64,000 nucleotides of DNA from Macrococcoides bohemicum (lineage in GTDB: Bacteria > Bacillota > Bacilli > Staphylococcales > Staphylococcaceae). Of the stretch, positions 1-12,255 are shown piece after piece; position 1 is the first letter of the stretch, and each line of letters starts with the position of its first letter. The notes under the pieces were generated by a model, which was given only the letters and a program-made list of their open reading frames with translations, did not search any database and had not been told where the DNA came from. Location of the stretch: the NCBI RefSeq assembly GCF_003259675.1, contig NZ_PZJG01000002.1, positions 124,001-188,000 on the forward strand. Reading direction: 5' to 3'. Position numbers and translations under genes: made by a program.

Positions 1-145
1 TTTTCTTTGGATATTCATAAGTCCGTTTATCTCCGTCTGCAACAAGTACAAATCGATGATCGATAATAGCAATAATGACTCCAGGTAACCCTTTATCTTT
101 GCCACGACCACTCGTGACAATTTGACCAATACTTACTTGATTCAA
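1..145 (-). CDS. KOW-domain RNA-binding protein, C-terminus cut by window edge
   Basis: The visible 48 residues contain a KOW-like stretch (IVTSGRGKDKGLPGVII, then a VLVADGD turn), as in ribosomal protein L14e-like KOW proteins found near infA in Firmicutes. It is the gene after adk in the ribosomal operon, so a role in translation or RNA binding is likely but unproven. I chose the TTG at 143-145 because GGATGTGATC, nearly the full anti-16S complement, lies just upstream. An in-frame GTG at 170-172 lacks a Shine-Dalgarno. The gene continues beyond base 1. Confidence 0.7.
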   Translation of the reverse strand, partial: MNQVSIGQIVTSGRGKDKGLPGVIIAIIDHRFVLVADGDKRTYEYPKK

Positions 146-196
146 CTGATCACATCCACTTAAGCAACTCACCAGGAGGTGAATCTCGGTAAACGA

Positions 197-2150
<1,954 letters not shown>

Positions 2151-2151
<1 letters not shown>

Positions 2152-2591
2152 TAGATCACCTCAGTTGTTCCGCCCTTACCTTCAATTGCTTCTTTCGCTG
2201 AAGCTGAAAATTTATGAGCTTTTACTGTTAACTTTGCTGTTAATTCACCATTACCAAGAATTTTAATACCTGATTTTTCGTTAGATACTACACCTGATTC
2301 AATAAGTAAAGCTGGTGTTACTTCTGTACCTTCTTCAAAACGGTTTAATTGATCTAAGTTAACAATCGCGTAGTCTTTACGGTTAATGTTTGTAAATCCA
2401 CGTTTTGGTAAACGACGGAATAAAGGTAATTGTCCACCTTCAAAGCCTAAACGTACTCCACCACCTGAACGTGCTTTTTGACCTTTATGACCACGTCCAC
2501 TTGTTTTACCATTACCTGAAGCCATACCGCGACCAACACGGTTACGTTCTTTACGAGCGCCTTCAACTGGTTTCATTTCATGTAATTTCAT
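2151..2591 (-). CDS. rplO: 50S ribosomal protein L15
   Basis: L15 is a late-assembly protein of the large subunit that contacts 23S rRNA. The 146-residue product has the characteristic glycine/arginine-rich N-terminal half ([24 protein letters not shown] region) that threads into rRNA, followed by the globular domain ending in GGTTEVI. Length matches the family. It sits between rpmD and secY as in all Bacilli, and its last codons supply the secY ribosome binding site. Confidence 0.98.
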
Positions 2592-2620
2592 TTCGGCACC
2601 TCCTTATTCTTAAAAATATA

Positions 2621-2800
2621 TTATGCTTCTGTTATTGTCACTAAGTGACTTACTTTGTTAATTTGCCCACGAATCGCAGGGTTGTCATCAACTTCAACTG
2701 TTTGATGCATTTTGTTAAGCCCTAAAGCTTTAACAGTTTTACGTTGTGTTTCAGGACGACCGATAATACTACGAGTGAGGGTAATTTTAATTTTAGCCAT
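2621..2800 (-). CDS. rpmD: 50S ribosomal protein L30
   Basis: A short gene of 59 codons plus stop reads [20 protein letters not shown] and ends HLVTITEA, the L30 fold: an initial beta strand with LTRS, then an [16 protein letters not shown] helix. A good Shine-Dalgarno (AAGGAGGGC) lies 9 nt before the ATG at 2800. It lies between rpsE and rplO, exactly where rpmD belongs in the spc operon. L30 is a small peripheral large-subunit protein present in most Bacilli. Confidence 0.97.
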   Translation of the reverse strand: MAKIKITLTRSIIGRPETQRKTVKALGLNKMHQTVEVDDNPAIRGQINKVSHLVTITEA

Positions 2801-2814
2801 TGTTTATGCCCTCC

Positions 2815-3312
2815 TTAATTGTATAATTCTTCGACTGATTTACCACGTAATTTAGCAACATCTTCTGCAACTTTAAGTTCTTTTAAACCTTCAACAGTAG
2901 CACGAACCATGTTGATCGGTGTATTTGAACCTAATGATTTACTTAAGATATCAGTAATACCAGCTAATTCTAACACGGCACGGACTGGACCACCAGCGAT
3001 AACTCCTGTACCAGGTGCTGCAGGTTTGATTAGTACGCTTCCTGCTCCAAATCTACCTGTAACTTCGTGAGGTGTTGTACCTTTAACACGAGGAACAGTG
3101 ATTAAGTTTTTCTTAGCATCTTCGATTGCTTTTTTAATCGCTTCTGGTACTTCTTGTGCTTTACCAGTACCGAAACCAACGCGACCATTTTTATCTCCAA
3201 CAACTACTAAAGCAGTGAAACGCATACGACGTCCACCCTTAACAACTTTAGATACACGGTTGATGGTAACTACGCGTTCTTCAAATTCTTTAACTTCTTT
3301 TTCACGACGCAT
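2815..3312 (-). CDS. rpsE: 30S ribosomal protein S5
   Basis: S5 lies near the mRNA entry channel and contributes to decoding accuracy. The 165-residue product shows the N-terminal double-stranded RNA-binding-like domain ([27 protein letters not shown]) and the C-terminal domain with [19 protein letters not shown], both diagnostic. The loop KVVKGGRR is where spectinomycin-resistance substitutions arise in other species; it looks wild-type. It follows rplR by 18 bp with an AGGAGG-type binding site. Confidence 0.98.
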   Translation of the reverse strand: MRREKEVKEFEERVVTINRVSKVVKGGRRMRFTALVVVGDKNGRVGFGTGKAQEVPEAIKKAIEDAKKNLITVPRVKGTTPHEVTGRFGAGSVLIKPAAPGTGVIAGGPVRAVLELAGITDILSKSLGSNTPINMVRATVEGLKELKVAEDVAKLRGKSVEELYN

Positions 3313-3330
3313 TAAGAGTTCCTCCTTTTA

Positions 3331-3693
3331 TTAAAATTCTAAACCGTTTTCGCGTGCTGCATCAGCTAATGCTTTTACACGTCCGTGGAATAAATATCCT
3401 CCGCGGTCGAATACAACTGCTTTAACGCCTTTTTCTACTGCTAATTTAGCAACTGCTTCACCGACTTTAGCTGCTGCTTCAACATTTGAAGTCGCTTCTA
3501 AGCCTAAACCTTTATCTTGTGTTGATGCTTGAGCTAAAGTTACACCTTTAACGTCATCAATCACTTGTGCGTAAATATGTTTGTTTGAACGATATACGTT
3601 TAAACGAGGACGCTCAGTAGTACCAGCTAATCTGCTACGTACACGAGCATGTCTTTTCATACGCACTTTGTTCTTATCGATTTTAGTGATCAT
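3331..3693 (-). CDS. rplR: 50S ribosomal protein L18
   Basis: L18 binds 5S rRNA and helps attach it to the large subunit. The 120-residue protein has the basic N-terminus ([22 protein letters not shown]), the [20 protein letters not shown] core and the family C-terminus [27 protein letters not shown]. Length is within one residue of staphylococcal L18. It sits between rplF and rpsE in the spc operon, with a GGAGAA-type binding site before the ATG. Confidence 0.98.
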   Translation of the reverse strand: MITKIDKNKVRMKRHARVRSRLAGTTERPRLNVYRSNKHIYAQVIDDVKGVTLAQASTQDKGLGLEATSNVEAAAKVGEAVAKLAVEKGVKAVVFDRGGYLFHGRVKALADAARENGLEF

Positions 3694-3720
3694 GAATATT
3701 CTCCTTTCCTATTTTAGAGA

Positions 3721-4257
3721 TTACTTACCAGTTTTACCTTCTTTACGACGAACATATTCGCCTTCGTAACGTACACCTTTACCTTTGTAAGGCTCTGGAG
3801 GACGAGTAGCACGGATATTTGAAGCGATTGCTCCAACACGTTCTTTAGAAATACCTTCAACTTTTACTTTCGTATTTTTATCTACTGATAATGTAATACC
3901 ATCTTCAGCTACGATTTCAATTGGGTGAGAGTATCCAACATTAAGGATTAAGTTTTTACCTTGCATTTGAGCACGGTAACCAACCCCGATTAATTCTAGG
4001 TTCTTTTCGAATCCTTTAGATACACCTTCAACCATGTTAGCGATTAAAGCACGTGTAGTTCCATGGATTGTTTTATGAGCTTTAGAATCAGATGGACGAA
4101 CTACTTCTAAAGTATTGTCTTCTAATTTATATGTCATTTCTTCATTAAATGTATTAGTTAATTCACCTTTAGGTCCTTTAACCGTTACAGTATTACCGTC
4201 GATTTTAATGTCAACCCCAGCCGGGATTTCAATAATCTTCTTACCAACACGACTCAT
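3721..4257 (-). CDS. rplF: 50S ribosomal protein L6
   Basis: L6 is located near the factor-binding centre of the large subunit. The 178-residue product carries two copies of the L6 alpha/beta domain and the C-terminal signature [30 protein letters not shown]. The start [15 protein letters not shown] is the family N-terminus, preceded by GGAGGTGCC. Downstream of rpsH and upstream of rplR, as expected. Confidence 0.98.
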   Translation of the reverse strand: MSRVGKKIIEIPAGVDIKIDGNTVTVKGPKGELTNTFNEEMTYKLEDNTLEVVRPSDSKAHKTIHGTTRALIANMVEGVSKGFEKNLELIGVGYRAQMQGKNLILNVGYSHPIEIVAEDGITLSVDKNTKVKVEGISKERVGAIASNIRATRPPEPYKGKGVRYEGEYVRRKEGKTGK

Positions 4258-4285
4258 TAGTCGGCACCTCCTTCTTTAATAATTC

Positions 4286-4684
4286 TTACCAGATGTAAGC
4301 TAATACTTCTCCACCGATGTTACGTTGACGCGCTTCTTTATCAGTTAATACACCTTCAGAAGTTGAAACTAATGCAATACCTAAACCATTTAATACTTTT
4401 GGTAATTCATCAGCTTTTGCGTATACACGTAAACCAGGTTTAGAGATACGTTTTAAACCAGTGATAACACGTTCGTTGTTAGAACCGTATTTTAAGAACA
4501 TACGAATAACACCTTGTTTATCATCTTCAATATATTCAACACTTTTAACGAATCCTTCACGTTTAAGGATTTCAGCGATTTCTTTTTTAATGTTTGATGC
4601 AGGTAATTCTAATTTCTCGTGACGTACCATGTTTGCGTTACGTACGCGAGTTAGCATATCTGCGATTGGATCTGACATAGTCAT
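4286..4684 (-). CDS. rpsH: 30S ribosomal protein S8
   Basis: S8 is a primary 16S rRNA-binding protein that organises the central domain of the small subunit. In E. coli it also represses the spc operon; whether that holds here is unknown. The 132-residue product has the start [20 protein letters not shown] and the C-terminal signature [28 protein letters not shown]. The extra Met-Thr before MSDP matches staphylococcal S8, and an AAAGGAGG site precedes it. Confidence 0.98.
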   Translation of the reverse strand: MTMSDPIADMLTRVRNANMVRHEKLELPASNIKKEIAEILKREGFVKSVEYIEDDKQGVIRMFLKYGSNNERVITGLKRISKPGLRVYAKADELPKVLNGLGIALVSTSEGVLTDKEARQRNIGGEVLAYIW

Positions 4685-4713
4685 TTAAAATATCCTCCTT
4701 TCAGGTTTGAATT

Positions 4714-4920
<207 letters not shown>

Positions 4921-4927
4921 TTAGAGA

Positions 4928-5473
4928 TTACTTTTGAAATGGCATACCGAATTGTGTTAACAATTCACGAGCTTCCTCGTCAGTGTTAGCAGTAGTTACG
5001 ATAACGATATCCATTCCGCGTGTTTTACTTACTTTATCATAATCGATTTCAGGGAAAATTAATTGTTCTTTTACACCTAATGTGTAGTTACCGCGACCGT
5101 CAAACGCTTTGTTTGAGATACCACGGAAGTCACGTACACGAGGTAATGAAACGTTTACTAATTTATCAAAGAATTCGTACATTCTTTCGCCACGTAAAGT
5201 AACTTTAGCTCCGATAGGCATACCTTCACGTAAACGGAATGTCGCGATTGATTTTTTAGCACGTGTAACCATTGGTTTTTGACCAGTGATTGCTTGTAAT
5301 TCTTCAACAGCTGAGTCTAAGACTTTAGAGTTTTGAACTGCGTCACCGATACCCATGTTTACTACGATTTTTTCGATTTTTGGTACTTCCATCACTGATG
5401 CGTAATTAAATTTCTTCATCATTTCAGGTGAGATTTCTTTAATGAATTTTTCTTTTAAACGTGTTTGTGTCAA
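4928..5473 (-). CDS. rplE: 50S ribosomal protein L5
   Basis: L5 binds 5S rRNA and forms the B1b intersubunit bridge. The 181-residue product contains the signatures [32 protein letters not shown] and [21 protein letters not shown]. The N-terminus ([18 protein letters not shown]) is two residues longer than the S. aureus form I remember. A GGAGG site precedes the ATG. Lies between rplX and rpsZ. Confidence 0.98.
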   Translation of the reverse strand: MTQTRLKEKFIKEISPEMMKKFNYASVMEVPKIEKIVVNMGIGDAVQNSKVLDSAVEELQAITGQKPMVTRAKKSIATFRLREGMPIGAKVTLRGERMYEFFDKLVNVSLPRVRDFRGISNKAFDGRGNYTLGVKEQLIFPEIDYDKVSKTRGMDIVIVTTANTDEEARELLTQFGMPFQK

Positions 5474-5496
5474 TGTGAGAACCTCCTTCCAGATAA

Positions 5497-5805
5497 TTAT
5501 TTAATGATTTCTCCAGATCTCTTAGCTACACGTACTTTCTTGCCATCTTCTATTTTCGTACCAACACGAGTTGGTTTGTTTGTTTTTGGGTCAATTAACA
5601 TAACATTTGAAACGTGAATTGCAGCTTCAAATTCAACGATGCCGCCTTCAGGATTCATTTGAGTAGGTTTTTGGTGTTTTTTCACAATGTTTACACCTTC
5701 AACAACTACGCGATCTTTTTTAGGAAGAGCTTCGATTACTGTTCCTGTTTTACCTTTATCTTTACCTGTGATAACGATAACTTTGTCGCCTTTTTTAATA
5801 TGCAT
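5497..5805 (-). CDS. rplX: 50S ribosomal protein L24
   Basis: L24 is an early assembly-initiator protein of the large subunit. The 102-residue product begins with the KOW motif ([24 protein letters not shown]) and continues with [24 protein letters not shown], diagnostic of L24. Length matches Bacilli homologues. It follows rplN by 31 bp and has an AGGAGGTGT site upstream. Confidence 0.98.
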   Translation of the reverse strand: MHIKKGDKVIVITGKDKGKTGTVIEALPKKDRVVVEGVNIVKKHQKPTQMNPEGGIVEFEAAIHVSNVMLIDPKTNKPTRVGTKIEDGKKVRVAKRSGEIIK

Positions 5806-5836
5806 GTCGTAGACACCTCCTCTTTATTAGTGTTTA

Positions 5837-6223
<387 letters not shown>

Positions 6224-6235
6224 CTAATTTACTTA

Positions 6236-6499
6236 TTAAATGATAATTGATTCTTCAACAACTTCTACTAAACGGAAGCGTTTTGTAGCTGATAAAGGAC
6301 GTGTTTCCATAATTTTTACGATATCGCCCATTTTCGCTGTGTTGTTTTCATCATGTGCTTTATATTTTTTAGAGTACTTTACACGTTTACCGTATAAAGA
6401 ATGTGTTTTGTAAGTTTCAACTACAACAGTGATAGTTTTATCCATTTTGTCAGATACAACTTTACCTGTGTAAACTTTACGATCGTTTCTTTCGCTCAC
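6236..6499 (-). CDS. rpsQ: 30S ribosomal protein S17
   Basis: S17 is a primary 16S rRNA-binding protein with an OB-fold. The 87-residue product reads [24 protein letters not shown] and includes the loop [36 protein letters not shown], the expected S17 pattern. It follows rpmC with 26 bp spacing and an AGGAGGG site. Confidence 0.98.
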   Translation of the reverse strand: MSERNDRKVYTGKVVSDKMDKTITVVVETYKTHSLYGKRVKYSKKYKAHDENNTAKMGDIVKIMETRPLSATKRFRLVEVVEESIII

Positions 6500-6525
6500 A
6501 AGAGTTCCCTCCTATTCCTTAAAAA

Positions 6526-7162
<637 letters not shown>

Positions 7163-7164
7163 TA

Positions 7165-7818
7165 CTATTTTCCTCCTTCACTAGACTTCTTTGTAGGAAG
7201 AACTTCACCACGATAGATCCATACTTTAACACCTAATTTACCATAAGTAGTGTCTGCTTCTGCATGTGCGTAATCAATGTCAGCACGTAATGTATGAAGT
7301 GGAACAGTTCCTTCTGAATATTGTTCAGCACGCGCGATGTCTGCGCCGCCTAAACGACCTGATACTTGAGTTTTGATACCTTTAGCACCTAACTTCATAG
7401 CACGTTGGATCGCTTGTTTTTGAGCACGACGGAATGATACACGGTTTTCTAATTGACGTGCAATGTTTTCCGCAACTAATGTAGCATCCATATCAACCTT
7501 TTTGATTTCAATAACGTTGATGTGAACACGTTTACCAGTTAAGCTGTTTAATGCGTTACGTAATTTTTCGATTTCTGATCCGCCTTTACCGATAACCATA
7601 CCAGGTTTACCAGTGTGGATAGCGATGTTTACACGGTTCGCTGCGCGTTCGATTTCTACACGAGAAACAGAAGCGTCTTTTAAGTTTTCTGCGATATATT
7701 TACGAACTTTTAAGTCTTCATGTAATAGAGTAGCGAAATCTTTTTCTGCATACCATTTCGCATCCCAGTCACGAATGATTCCGACACGAAGTCCGATAGG
7801 ATTAATTTTTTGACCCAC
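7165..7818 (-). CDS. rpsC: 30S ribosomal protein S3
   Basis: S3 forms part of the mRNA entry tunnel and its helicase. The 217-residue product begins [28 protein letters not shown], contains the KH domain with the [18 protein letters not shown] loop, and ends with the S3 C-domain ([52 protein letters not shown]). Stop and the rplP ATG are 2 bp apart, implying coupled translation. Confidence 0.98.
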   Translation of the reverse strand: MGQKINPIGLRVGIIRDWDAKWYAEKDFATLLHEDLKVRKYIAENLKDASVSRVEIERAANRVNIAIHTGKPGMVIGKGGSEIEKLRNALNSLTGKRVHINVIEIKKVDMDATLVAENIARQLENRVSFRRAQKQAIQRAMKLGAKGIKTQVSGRLGGADIARAEQYSEGTVPLHTLRADIDYAHAEADTTYGKLGVKVWIYRGEVLPTKKSSEGGK

Positions 7819-7845
7819 TGTATTCCCTCCTTAATGAGATTGAAA

Positions 7846-8223
7846 TTATTTTGCTTCTTCTGTAGTTACTGCTTCGTTTGAAGTTTTAACTTCTTTGTCG
7901 CCAACAACGATTGTGATGTGGCTTGTACGTTTGTTAATCGCACTTGCACGACCTTGTGCACGTGGACGGAAACGTTTTAAAGTTGGTCCTTCGTTTGCAT
8001 AAGCTTCTTTAACGATTAAAGTATCAATATTCATATCATAGTTATGTTCCGCATTTGCTAATGCTGACATTAATAACTTTTCAACTACTGGTGATGATGC
8101 TTTGTTTGTTAATTTTAAAATAGCAATAGCTTCCGCTACTTCTTTACCTCTGATAAGATCTAAAACTAATCTCACTTTACGAGGTGCGATTCTGATTGTT
8201 CTTGCAACCGCTTTTGCTTCCAT
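7846..8223 (-). CDS. rplV: 50S ribosomal protein L22
   Basis: L22 lines the nascent-peptide tunnel; its beta hairpin affects macrolide sensitivity. The 125-residue product shows [42 protein letters not shown] and the hairpin signature [26 protein letters not shown]. The C-terminal tail ([14 protein letters not shown]) is about eight residues longer than remembered S. aureus L22. No insertion in the hairpin is visible. Confidence 0.98.
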   Translation of the reverse strand: MEAKAVARTIRIAPRKVRLVLDLIRGKEVAEAIAILKLTNKASSPVVEKLLMSALANAEHNYDMNIDTLIVKEAYANEGPTLKRFRPRAQGRASAINKRTSHITIVVGDKEVKTSNEAVTTEEAK

Positions 8224-8245
8224 GGTTATTCCTCCTTATTTGAAA

Positions 8246-8524
8246 TTAGCGTTTAGTTTTCTTGTCGTCTGCACCGTGACCTTTGTAAGTACGAGTTGGT
8301 GCGAATTCACCTAATTTATGTCCAACCATATCTTCAGTTACGTATACAGGTACGTGTTTACGACCATCGTATACTGCGATAGTGTGTCCGATAAAATTCG
8401 GGAAAATTGTAGAGCGACGAGACCAAGTTTTGATTACTGTTTTTTTGCCGCCTTCCTCTAATGCTTCAACTTTTTTCATTAAGTGATCATCGATGAAAGG
8501 TCCTTTTTTAAGACTACGAGCCAT
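8246..8524 (-). CDS. rpsS: 30S ribosomal protein S19
   Basis: S19 is in the small-subunit head and forms intersubunit bridge B1a. The 92-residue product has [22 protein letters not shown], the signature [50 protein letters not shown] and a lysine-rich tail. It is preceded by GAGGGAGGCGCC and by an intercistronic hairpin (8544-8584). Confidence 0.98.
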   Translation of the reverse strand: MARSLKKGPFIDDHLMKKVEALEEGGKKTVIKTWSRRSTIFPNFIGHTIAVYDGRKHVPVYVTEDMVGHKLGEFAPTRTYKGHGADDKKTKR

Positions 8525-8543
8525 TATGGCGCCTCCCTCATGT

Positions 8544-8584
8544 CTTACCTGTCGTTAGCGGTCTAAGCCGCTAACTTAAGTAAG
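8544..8584 (-). promoter_or_regulatory. intercistronic hairpin between rplB and rpsS
   Basis: In the 66-bp spacer of an otherwise tightly packed operon, GTTAGCGG (8554-8561) pairs perfectly with CCGCTAAC (8568-8575) around a 6-nt loop. An outer CTTAC/GTAAG helix (8544-8548 with 8580-8584) closes around it. No U-tract follows, so it is not a terminator. It ends shortly before the rpsS Shine-Dalgarno. It could be an RNase site or an r-protein binding site; function is inference. Confidence 0.5.
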
Positions 8585-8590
8585 TTATTA

Positions 8591-9421
8591 TTATTTTTTA
8601 CGTCCACGAACGATAAGTTTGTTAGAACGGTTTTTCTTCTTACGAGTTTTCTTACCAAGTGTTGGTTTACCCCATGGTGACATTGGAGATGGACGACCGA
8701 TTGAAGTACGACCTTCACCACCACCGTGTGGGTGATCGTTAGGGTTCATTACAGAACCACGAACTGTTGGACGGATACCTTTCCATCTAGAACGACCCGC
8801 TTTACCAATGTTGATTAATTCGTGTTGCTCGTTACCAACTTGACCGATTGTAGCACGGCAAGTAGCTAAGATCATACGAACTTCACCAGATTTTAAACGA
8901 ACTAATACGTATTTACCTTCTTTACCTAGTACTTGAGCTGAAGCTCCAGCTGAACGTACTAATTGGCCACCCTTACCAGGTTTTAATTCGATGTTATGAA
9001 TTACTGTACCTACTGGGATGTTTGCTAATGGTAATGCGTTACCTACTTTAATATCAGCTTCAGGACCGTTGAATACTTGTGTACCAACTGTTAATCCTTT
9101 AGGCGCGATAATGTAACGTTTTTCTCCGTCTAAGTAATGTAATAAAGCGATATTTGCTGAGCGGTTTGGATCGTATTCGATTGTAGCCACTTTCGCTGGA
9201 ATACCATCTTTGTTACGTTTGAAATCAATTACACGGTATTGACGTTTATGACCGCCACCTCTGTGACGTACTGTTAACTTACCTTGGTTATTACGACCCG
9301 CTTTTCTCGGAAGGGGCTCAAGTAATGACTTTTCAGGTGACGTTGACGTAATTTCAGCGAAATCTGAACCTGTCATATTACGACGACCGTTTGTTATTGG
9401 CTTATAATGTTTAATTGCCAT
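8591..9421 (-). CDS. rplB: 50S ribosomal protein L2
   Basis: L2 is a core large-subunit protein needed for subunit association and peptidyl transferase activity. The 276-residue product has the OB-fold and SH3-like domains. The conserved C-terminal block [15 protein letters not shown] contains the histidine (first His of HPHGGG) implicated in activity. Standard start [17 protein letters not shown] after an AGGAGG site. It lies between rplW and rpsS. Confidence 0.98.
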   Translation of the reverse strand: MAIKHYKPITNGRRNMTGSDFAEITSTSPEKSLLEPLPRKAGRNNQGKLTVRHRGGGHKRQYRVIDFKRNKDGIPAKVATIEYDPNRSANIALLHYLDGEKRYIIAPKGLTVGTQVFNGPEADIKVGNALPLANIPVGTVIHNIELKPGKGGQLVRSAGASAQVLGKEGKYVLVRLKSGEVRMILATCRATIGQVGNEQHELINIGKAGRSRWKGIRPTVRGSVMNPNDHPHGGGEGRTSIGRPSPMSPWGKPTLGKKTRKKKNRSNKLIVRGRKK

Positions 9422-9468
9422 TGTCGTTTTACCTCCTTAATGGTAAATGTTTATTTTTTAGTTTAATT

Positions 9469-9744
9469 TTAGCTGAAGAAATCGATTGAACCGTCTTTTA
9501 ACGTAACGATCGCTTTTCTTCTTTTGTTTGTGTAACCGCTGTGACGGCCAACACGTTTTTTCTTAGCTTTGTAGTTCATAACGTTTACTTTATCAACTTT
9601 TACATCGAAGATATCTTCGATAGCAATTTTGATTTGTGTTTTGTTTGCACGAGTATCTACATCAAATGTGTATTTATCTTGTGCCATTTGTTCAGATGAA
9701 CGTTCTGTGATAACGGGGCGCTTAATGATATCGCGATTTTCCAT
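9469..9744 (-). CDS. rplW: 50S ribosomal protein L23
   Basis: L23 sits at the tunnel exit and is the main docking site for trigger factor and SRP. The 91-residue product shows [15 protein letters not shown] at the N-terminus, the [58 protein letters not shown] core and ends SIDFFS. Its ATG shares a base with the rplD stop, so translation is coupled. Confidence 0.98.
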   Translation of the reverse strand: MENRDIIKRPVITERSSEQMAQDKYTFDVDTRANKTQIKIAIEDIFDVKVDKVNVMNYKAKKKRVGRHSGYTNKRRKAIVTLKDGSIDFFS

Positions 9745-10367
9745 TAACCAAGCACCTCCTCTACTTTTTCAACTGCACCTTTCGTCATTACTACTTGATT
9801 AGCATGAACGATATCTAAAACGTTTAAGCTAGTTGCAGTAATAACAGTTACGCCTGGGATGTTACGTGCAGATAATGCTACGTTTACATCTTCAGCTTCA
9901 ACGATGAATAATACTTTTCTTGGTAACTCTAAAGTAGTAGTCATGTTTTTGAATTCTTTTGTTTTAGGAGCATCAAAAGTTAATGATTCTAAAACTGTAA
10001 ATGCGTTTTCGTTCACTTTAGCTGATAACGCTGAACGTAAAGCTAAGCGACGCATTTTTTTAGGCATTTTGTATGAATAACTTCTTGGTGTTGGACCGAA
10101 TACGATACCACCACCACGCCATTGTGGAGCACGGATAGTACCTTGACGCGCACGTCCAGTACCTTTTTGCTTCCAAGGTTTACGTCCGCCACCGCGTACT
10201 GCTGAACGGTTTTTAACTGCATGAGTACCTTGACGCATAGAAGCTCTTTGTAAGTTAATTGCTTCGAATAATACATGTTGATTAGGTTCGATTCCGAATA
10301 CACTTTCGTTTAATTCGATTGAACCAGCTTTTGTTCCATCTACTTTTAATACATCATAATTTGCCAT
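9744..10367 (-). CDS. rplD: 50S ribosomal protein L4
   Basis: L4 lines the exit tunnel with L22. In E. coli it represses the S10 operon by acting on its leader; whether this occurs here is unknown. The 207-residue product has the extended loop with [36 protein letters not shown], the part that reaches the tunnel and where macrolide-resistance changes map. The loop looks wild-type. Overlaps rplW by one base. Confidence 0.98.
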   Translation of the reverse strand: MANYDVLKVDGTKAGSIELNESVFGIEPNQHVLFEAINLQRASMRQGTHAVKNRSAVRGGGRKPWKQKGTGRARQGTIRAPQWRGGGIVFGPTPRSYSYKMPKKMRRLALRSALSAKVNENAFTVLESLTFDAPKTKEFKNMTTTLELPRKVLFIVEAEDVNVALSARNIPGVTVITATSLNVLDIVHANQVVMTKGAVEKVEEVLG

Positions 10368-10395
10368 TATGTTTGTTTCCTCCTTTCGTGGTTAC

Positions 10396-11058
10396 TTATT
10401 TATTACCTTTTTTAATTGAAGTTTGAATTTTTACTAAACCTTTTTTAGGTCCTGGTACATTACCTTTTACTAAGATAACGTTCGCTTCAGCGTCTACTTT
10501 AACGATTTCTAAGTTTTGCATAGTAACTGTATTACCACCCATACGGCCTGGTAATGCTTTACCTTTAAATACTTTAGAAGCGTCAGATGCCATACCCATT
10601 GAACCTGGGCGTCTGTGGTAACGAGAACCGTGACTCATAGGTCCACGTGATTGACCGTGACGTTTAATAGCCCCTTGGAAACCTTTACCCTTAGAAACTC
10701 CTGTTACGTCAACGATGTCACCAGCTTGGAACGCGTCCACAGTGACTTCTTGACCTACTTCGTATCCAGAAGCATCTACGTTTCTGAATTCACGAATGAA
10801 GCGCTTAGGTGCTGTGCCTGCTTTTTTAGCATGGCCTTCAGCTGGTTTCGTCGCAAATTTGTTTGATTTACGCGTTGCTTTGTAAGCTTGTTTGTCTTCA
10901 AAACCGATTTGGATTGATGAGTAACCATCAACTTCTTCAGTTTTCTTTTGTAATACTACGTTTTGTGCTGCTTCTACTACTGTTACTGGAATTAATTCAC
11001 CGTTTTCAGCGAATACTTGTGTCATTCCAACTTTTCTTCCTAAGATTCCTTTGGTCAT
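10396..11058 (-). CDS. rplC: 50S ribosomal protein L3
   Basis: L3 is an early assembly protein whose loop reaches the peptidyl transferase centre. The 220-residue product shows [16 protein letters not shown], the loop [56 protein letters not shown], and [15 protein letters not shown]. The ATG at 11058 has AGGAGG upstream; an in-frame GTG at 11070 overlaps that site and is unlikely. The loop residues where linezolid/tiamulin resistance arises look ordinary. Confidence 0.98.
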   Translation of the reverse strand: MTKGILGRKVGMTQVFAENGELIPVTVVEAAQNVVLQKKTEEVDGYSSIQIGFEDKQAYKATRKSNKFATKPAEGHAKKAGTAPKRFIREFRNVDASGYEVGQEVTVDAFQAGDIVDVTGVSKGKGFQGAIKRHGQSRGPMSHGSRYHRRPGSMGMASDASKVFKGKALPGRMGGNTVTMQNLEIVKVDAEANVILVKGNVPGPKKGLVKIQTSIKKGNK

Positions 11059-11084
11059 CGAAAGTCGCACCTCCTACTTTATTA

Positions 11085-11527
<443 letters not shown>

Positions 11528-11531
11528 AGAT

Positions 11532-11560
11532 ATAATACACGAATATAAATGAATAAGCAA
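11532..11560 (-). promoter_or_regulatory. S10 operon promoter
   Basis: On the minus strand, TTGCTT (11555-11560) and TATTAT (11532-11537) are separated by 17 bp. A start near 11525 would give a leader of about 130 nt before rpsJ. No better sigma-A match is seen upstream of rpsJ. Confidence 0.55.
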
Positions 11561-11753
11561 TAGTTTTCATGATATTTGTTAATATATTTTTAAGATTATC
11601 TAAATCTTTATTAATTATTAATAAATATCAAAAATTCAAGGTATAGATATATATGAATTATTTATATATTAAGCGCTTATTATTCTGTATTTAATATAGA
11701 AGAAACTTTAAAATGTCTAACTGAGCGTTTTTACATAGAATTTGATTATACCA

Positions 11754-11762
11754 TGATATAAT
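11754..11762 (+). promoter_or_regulatory. extended -10 promoter for the small membrane protein gene
   Basis: TGATATAAT is a perfect extended -10 element (TG, one base, TATAAT at 11757-11762). No good -35 lies at 17 bp, as is common with extended -10 promoters. It is 56 bp upstream of the ATG at 11818. The AT-rich stretch 11561-11753 shows no gene; it contains only a TAAGCGCTTA palindrome. Confidence 0.5.
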
Positions 11763-11817
11763 GTATATACAAAGAAAAAGTTTCATTTGTTACTTTTAAA
11801 TTTTGGAGGGTATAAAA

Positions 11818-12216
11818 ATGAAAAGTCCAATACGTATTATTTTATTGATTCTTGGTTTTATTATGTTGTTTTCTGAAGGGTTTATGGGATTACCTTTCTT
11901 AGGAGGTACTTATGTCTTATCTTTAGGATGGGCACCGCTCGGTAGTAATATTTCGATTTACATCATCATGTTACTCATCACCGCACTTGATCGCTCAAAT
12001 GAAGCGAGATTTTCACTTTCTACAATTGCTGTAGTAGGCATTATTGCAAACGCCATAGCATTCATTCCGGTTATAGGAATGTTTATGCACTGGTTAATGT
12101 TCTTCTTAATGTTAGTTTATATCGGAATCGTGTTAAATACGCGCGAATATAGAGGCAATACAACGCATTACAATAGTCGTCGTGCCGGTGAAACAGTAAG
12201 AGAATATAAAAATTAA
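11818..12216 (+). CDS. small integral membrane protein of unknown function
   Basis: The 132-residue product has about four hydrophobic segments (residues 5-25, 38-58, 65-87 and 88-108) and a hydrophilic, positively charged tail (NTREYRGNTTHYNSRRAGETVREYKN). I do not recognise a functional motif. A similar membrane protein appears next to rpsJ and a purine permease in S. aureus as I remember it, so the synteny looks conserved. The ATG at 11818 follows GGAGGG; an upstream in-frame TTG at 11803 overlaps that site. Monocistronic between its own promoter and a terminator. Confidence 0.8.
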   Translation: MKSPIRIILLILGFIMLFSEGFMGLPFLGGTYVLSLGWAPLGSNISIYIIMLLITALDRSNEARFSLSTIAVVGIIANAIAFIPVIGMFMHWLMFFLMLVYIGIVLNTREYRGNTTHYNSRRAGETVREYKN

Positions 12217-12255
12217 AAAATTGCGGATTCTAATAGTAGAATCCGCAATTTTTTT
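12215..12255. terminator. bidirectional rho-independent terminator
   Basis: A perfect 12-bp stem (TTGCGGATTCTA at 12221-12232 with TAGAATCCGCAA at 12237-12248) and 4-nt loop is flanked by A6 and T7. It can stop transcription from both convergent genes. Confidence 0.95.

Noticed and set aside
170..190. Plus-strand AGGAGGTGAATCTC looks like a ribosome binding site
   Set aside because: No open plus-strand frame follows; it is antisense to the adk-KOW spacer.
11660..11690. TAAGCGCTTA palindrome as a cre site
   Set aside because: Only the core matches; outer TG and CA positions required for CcpA are absent.
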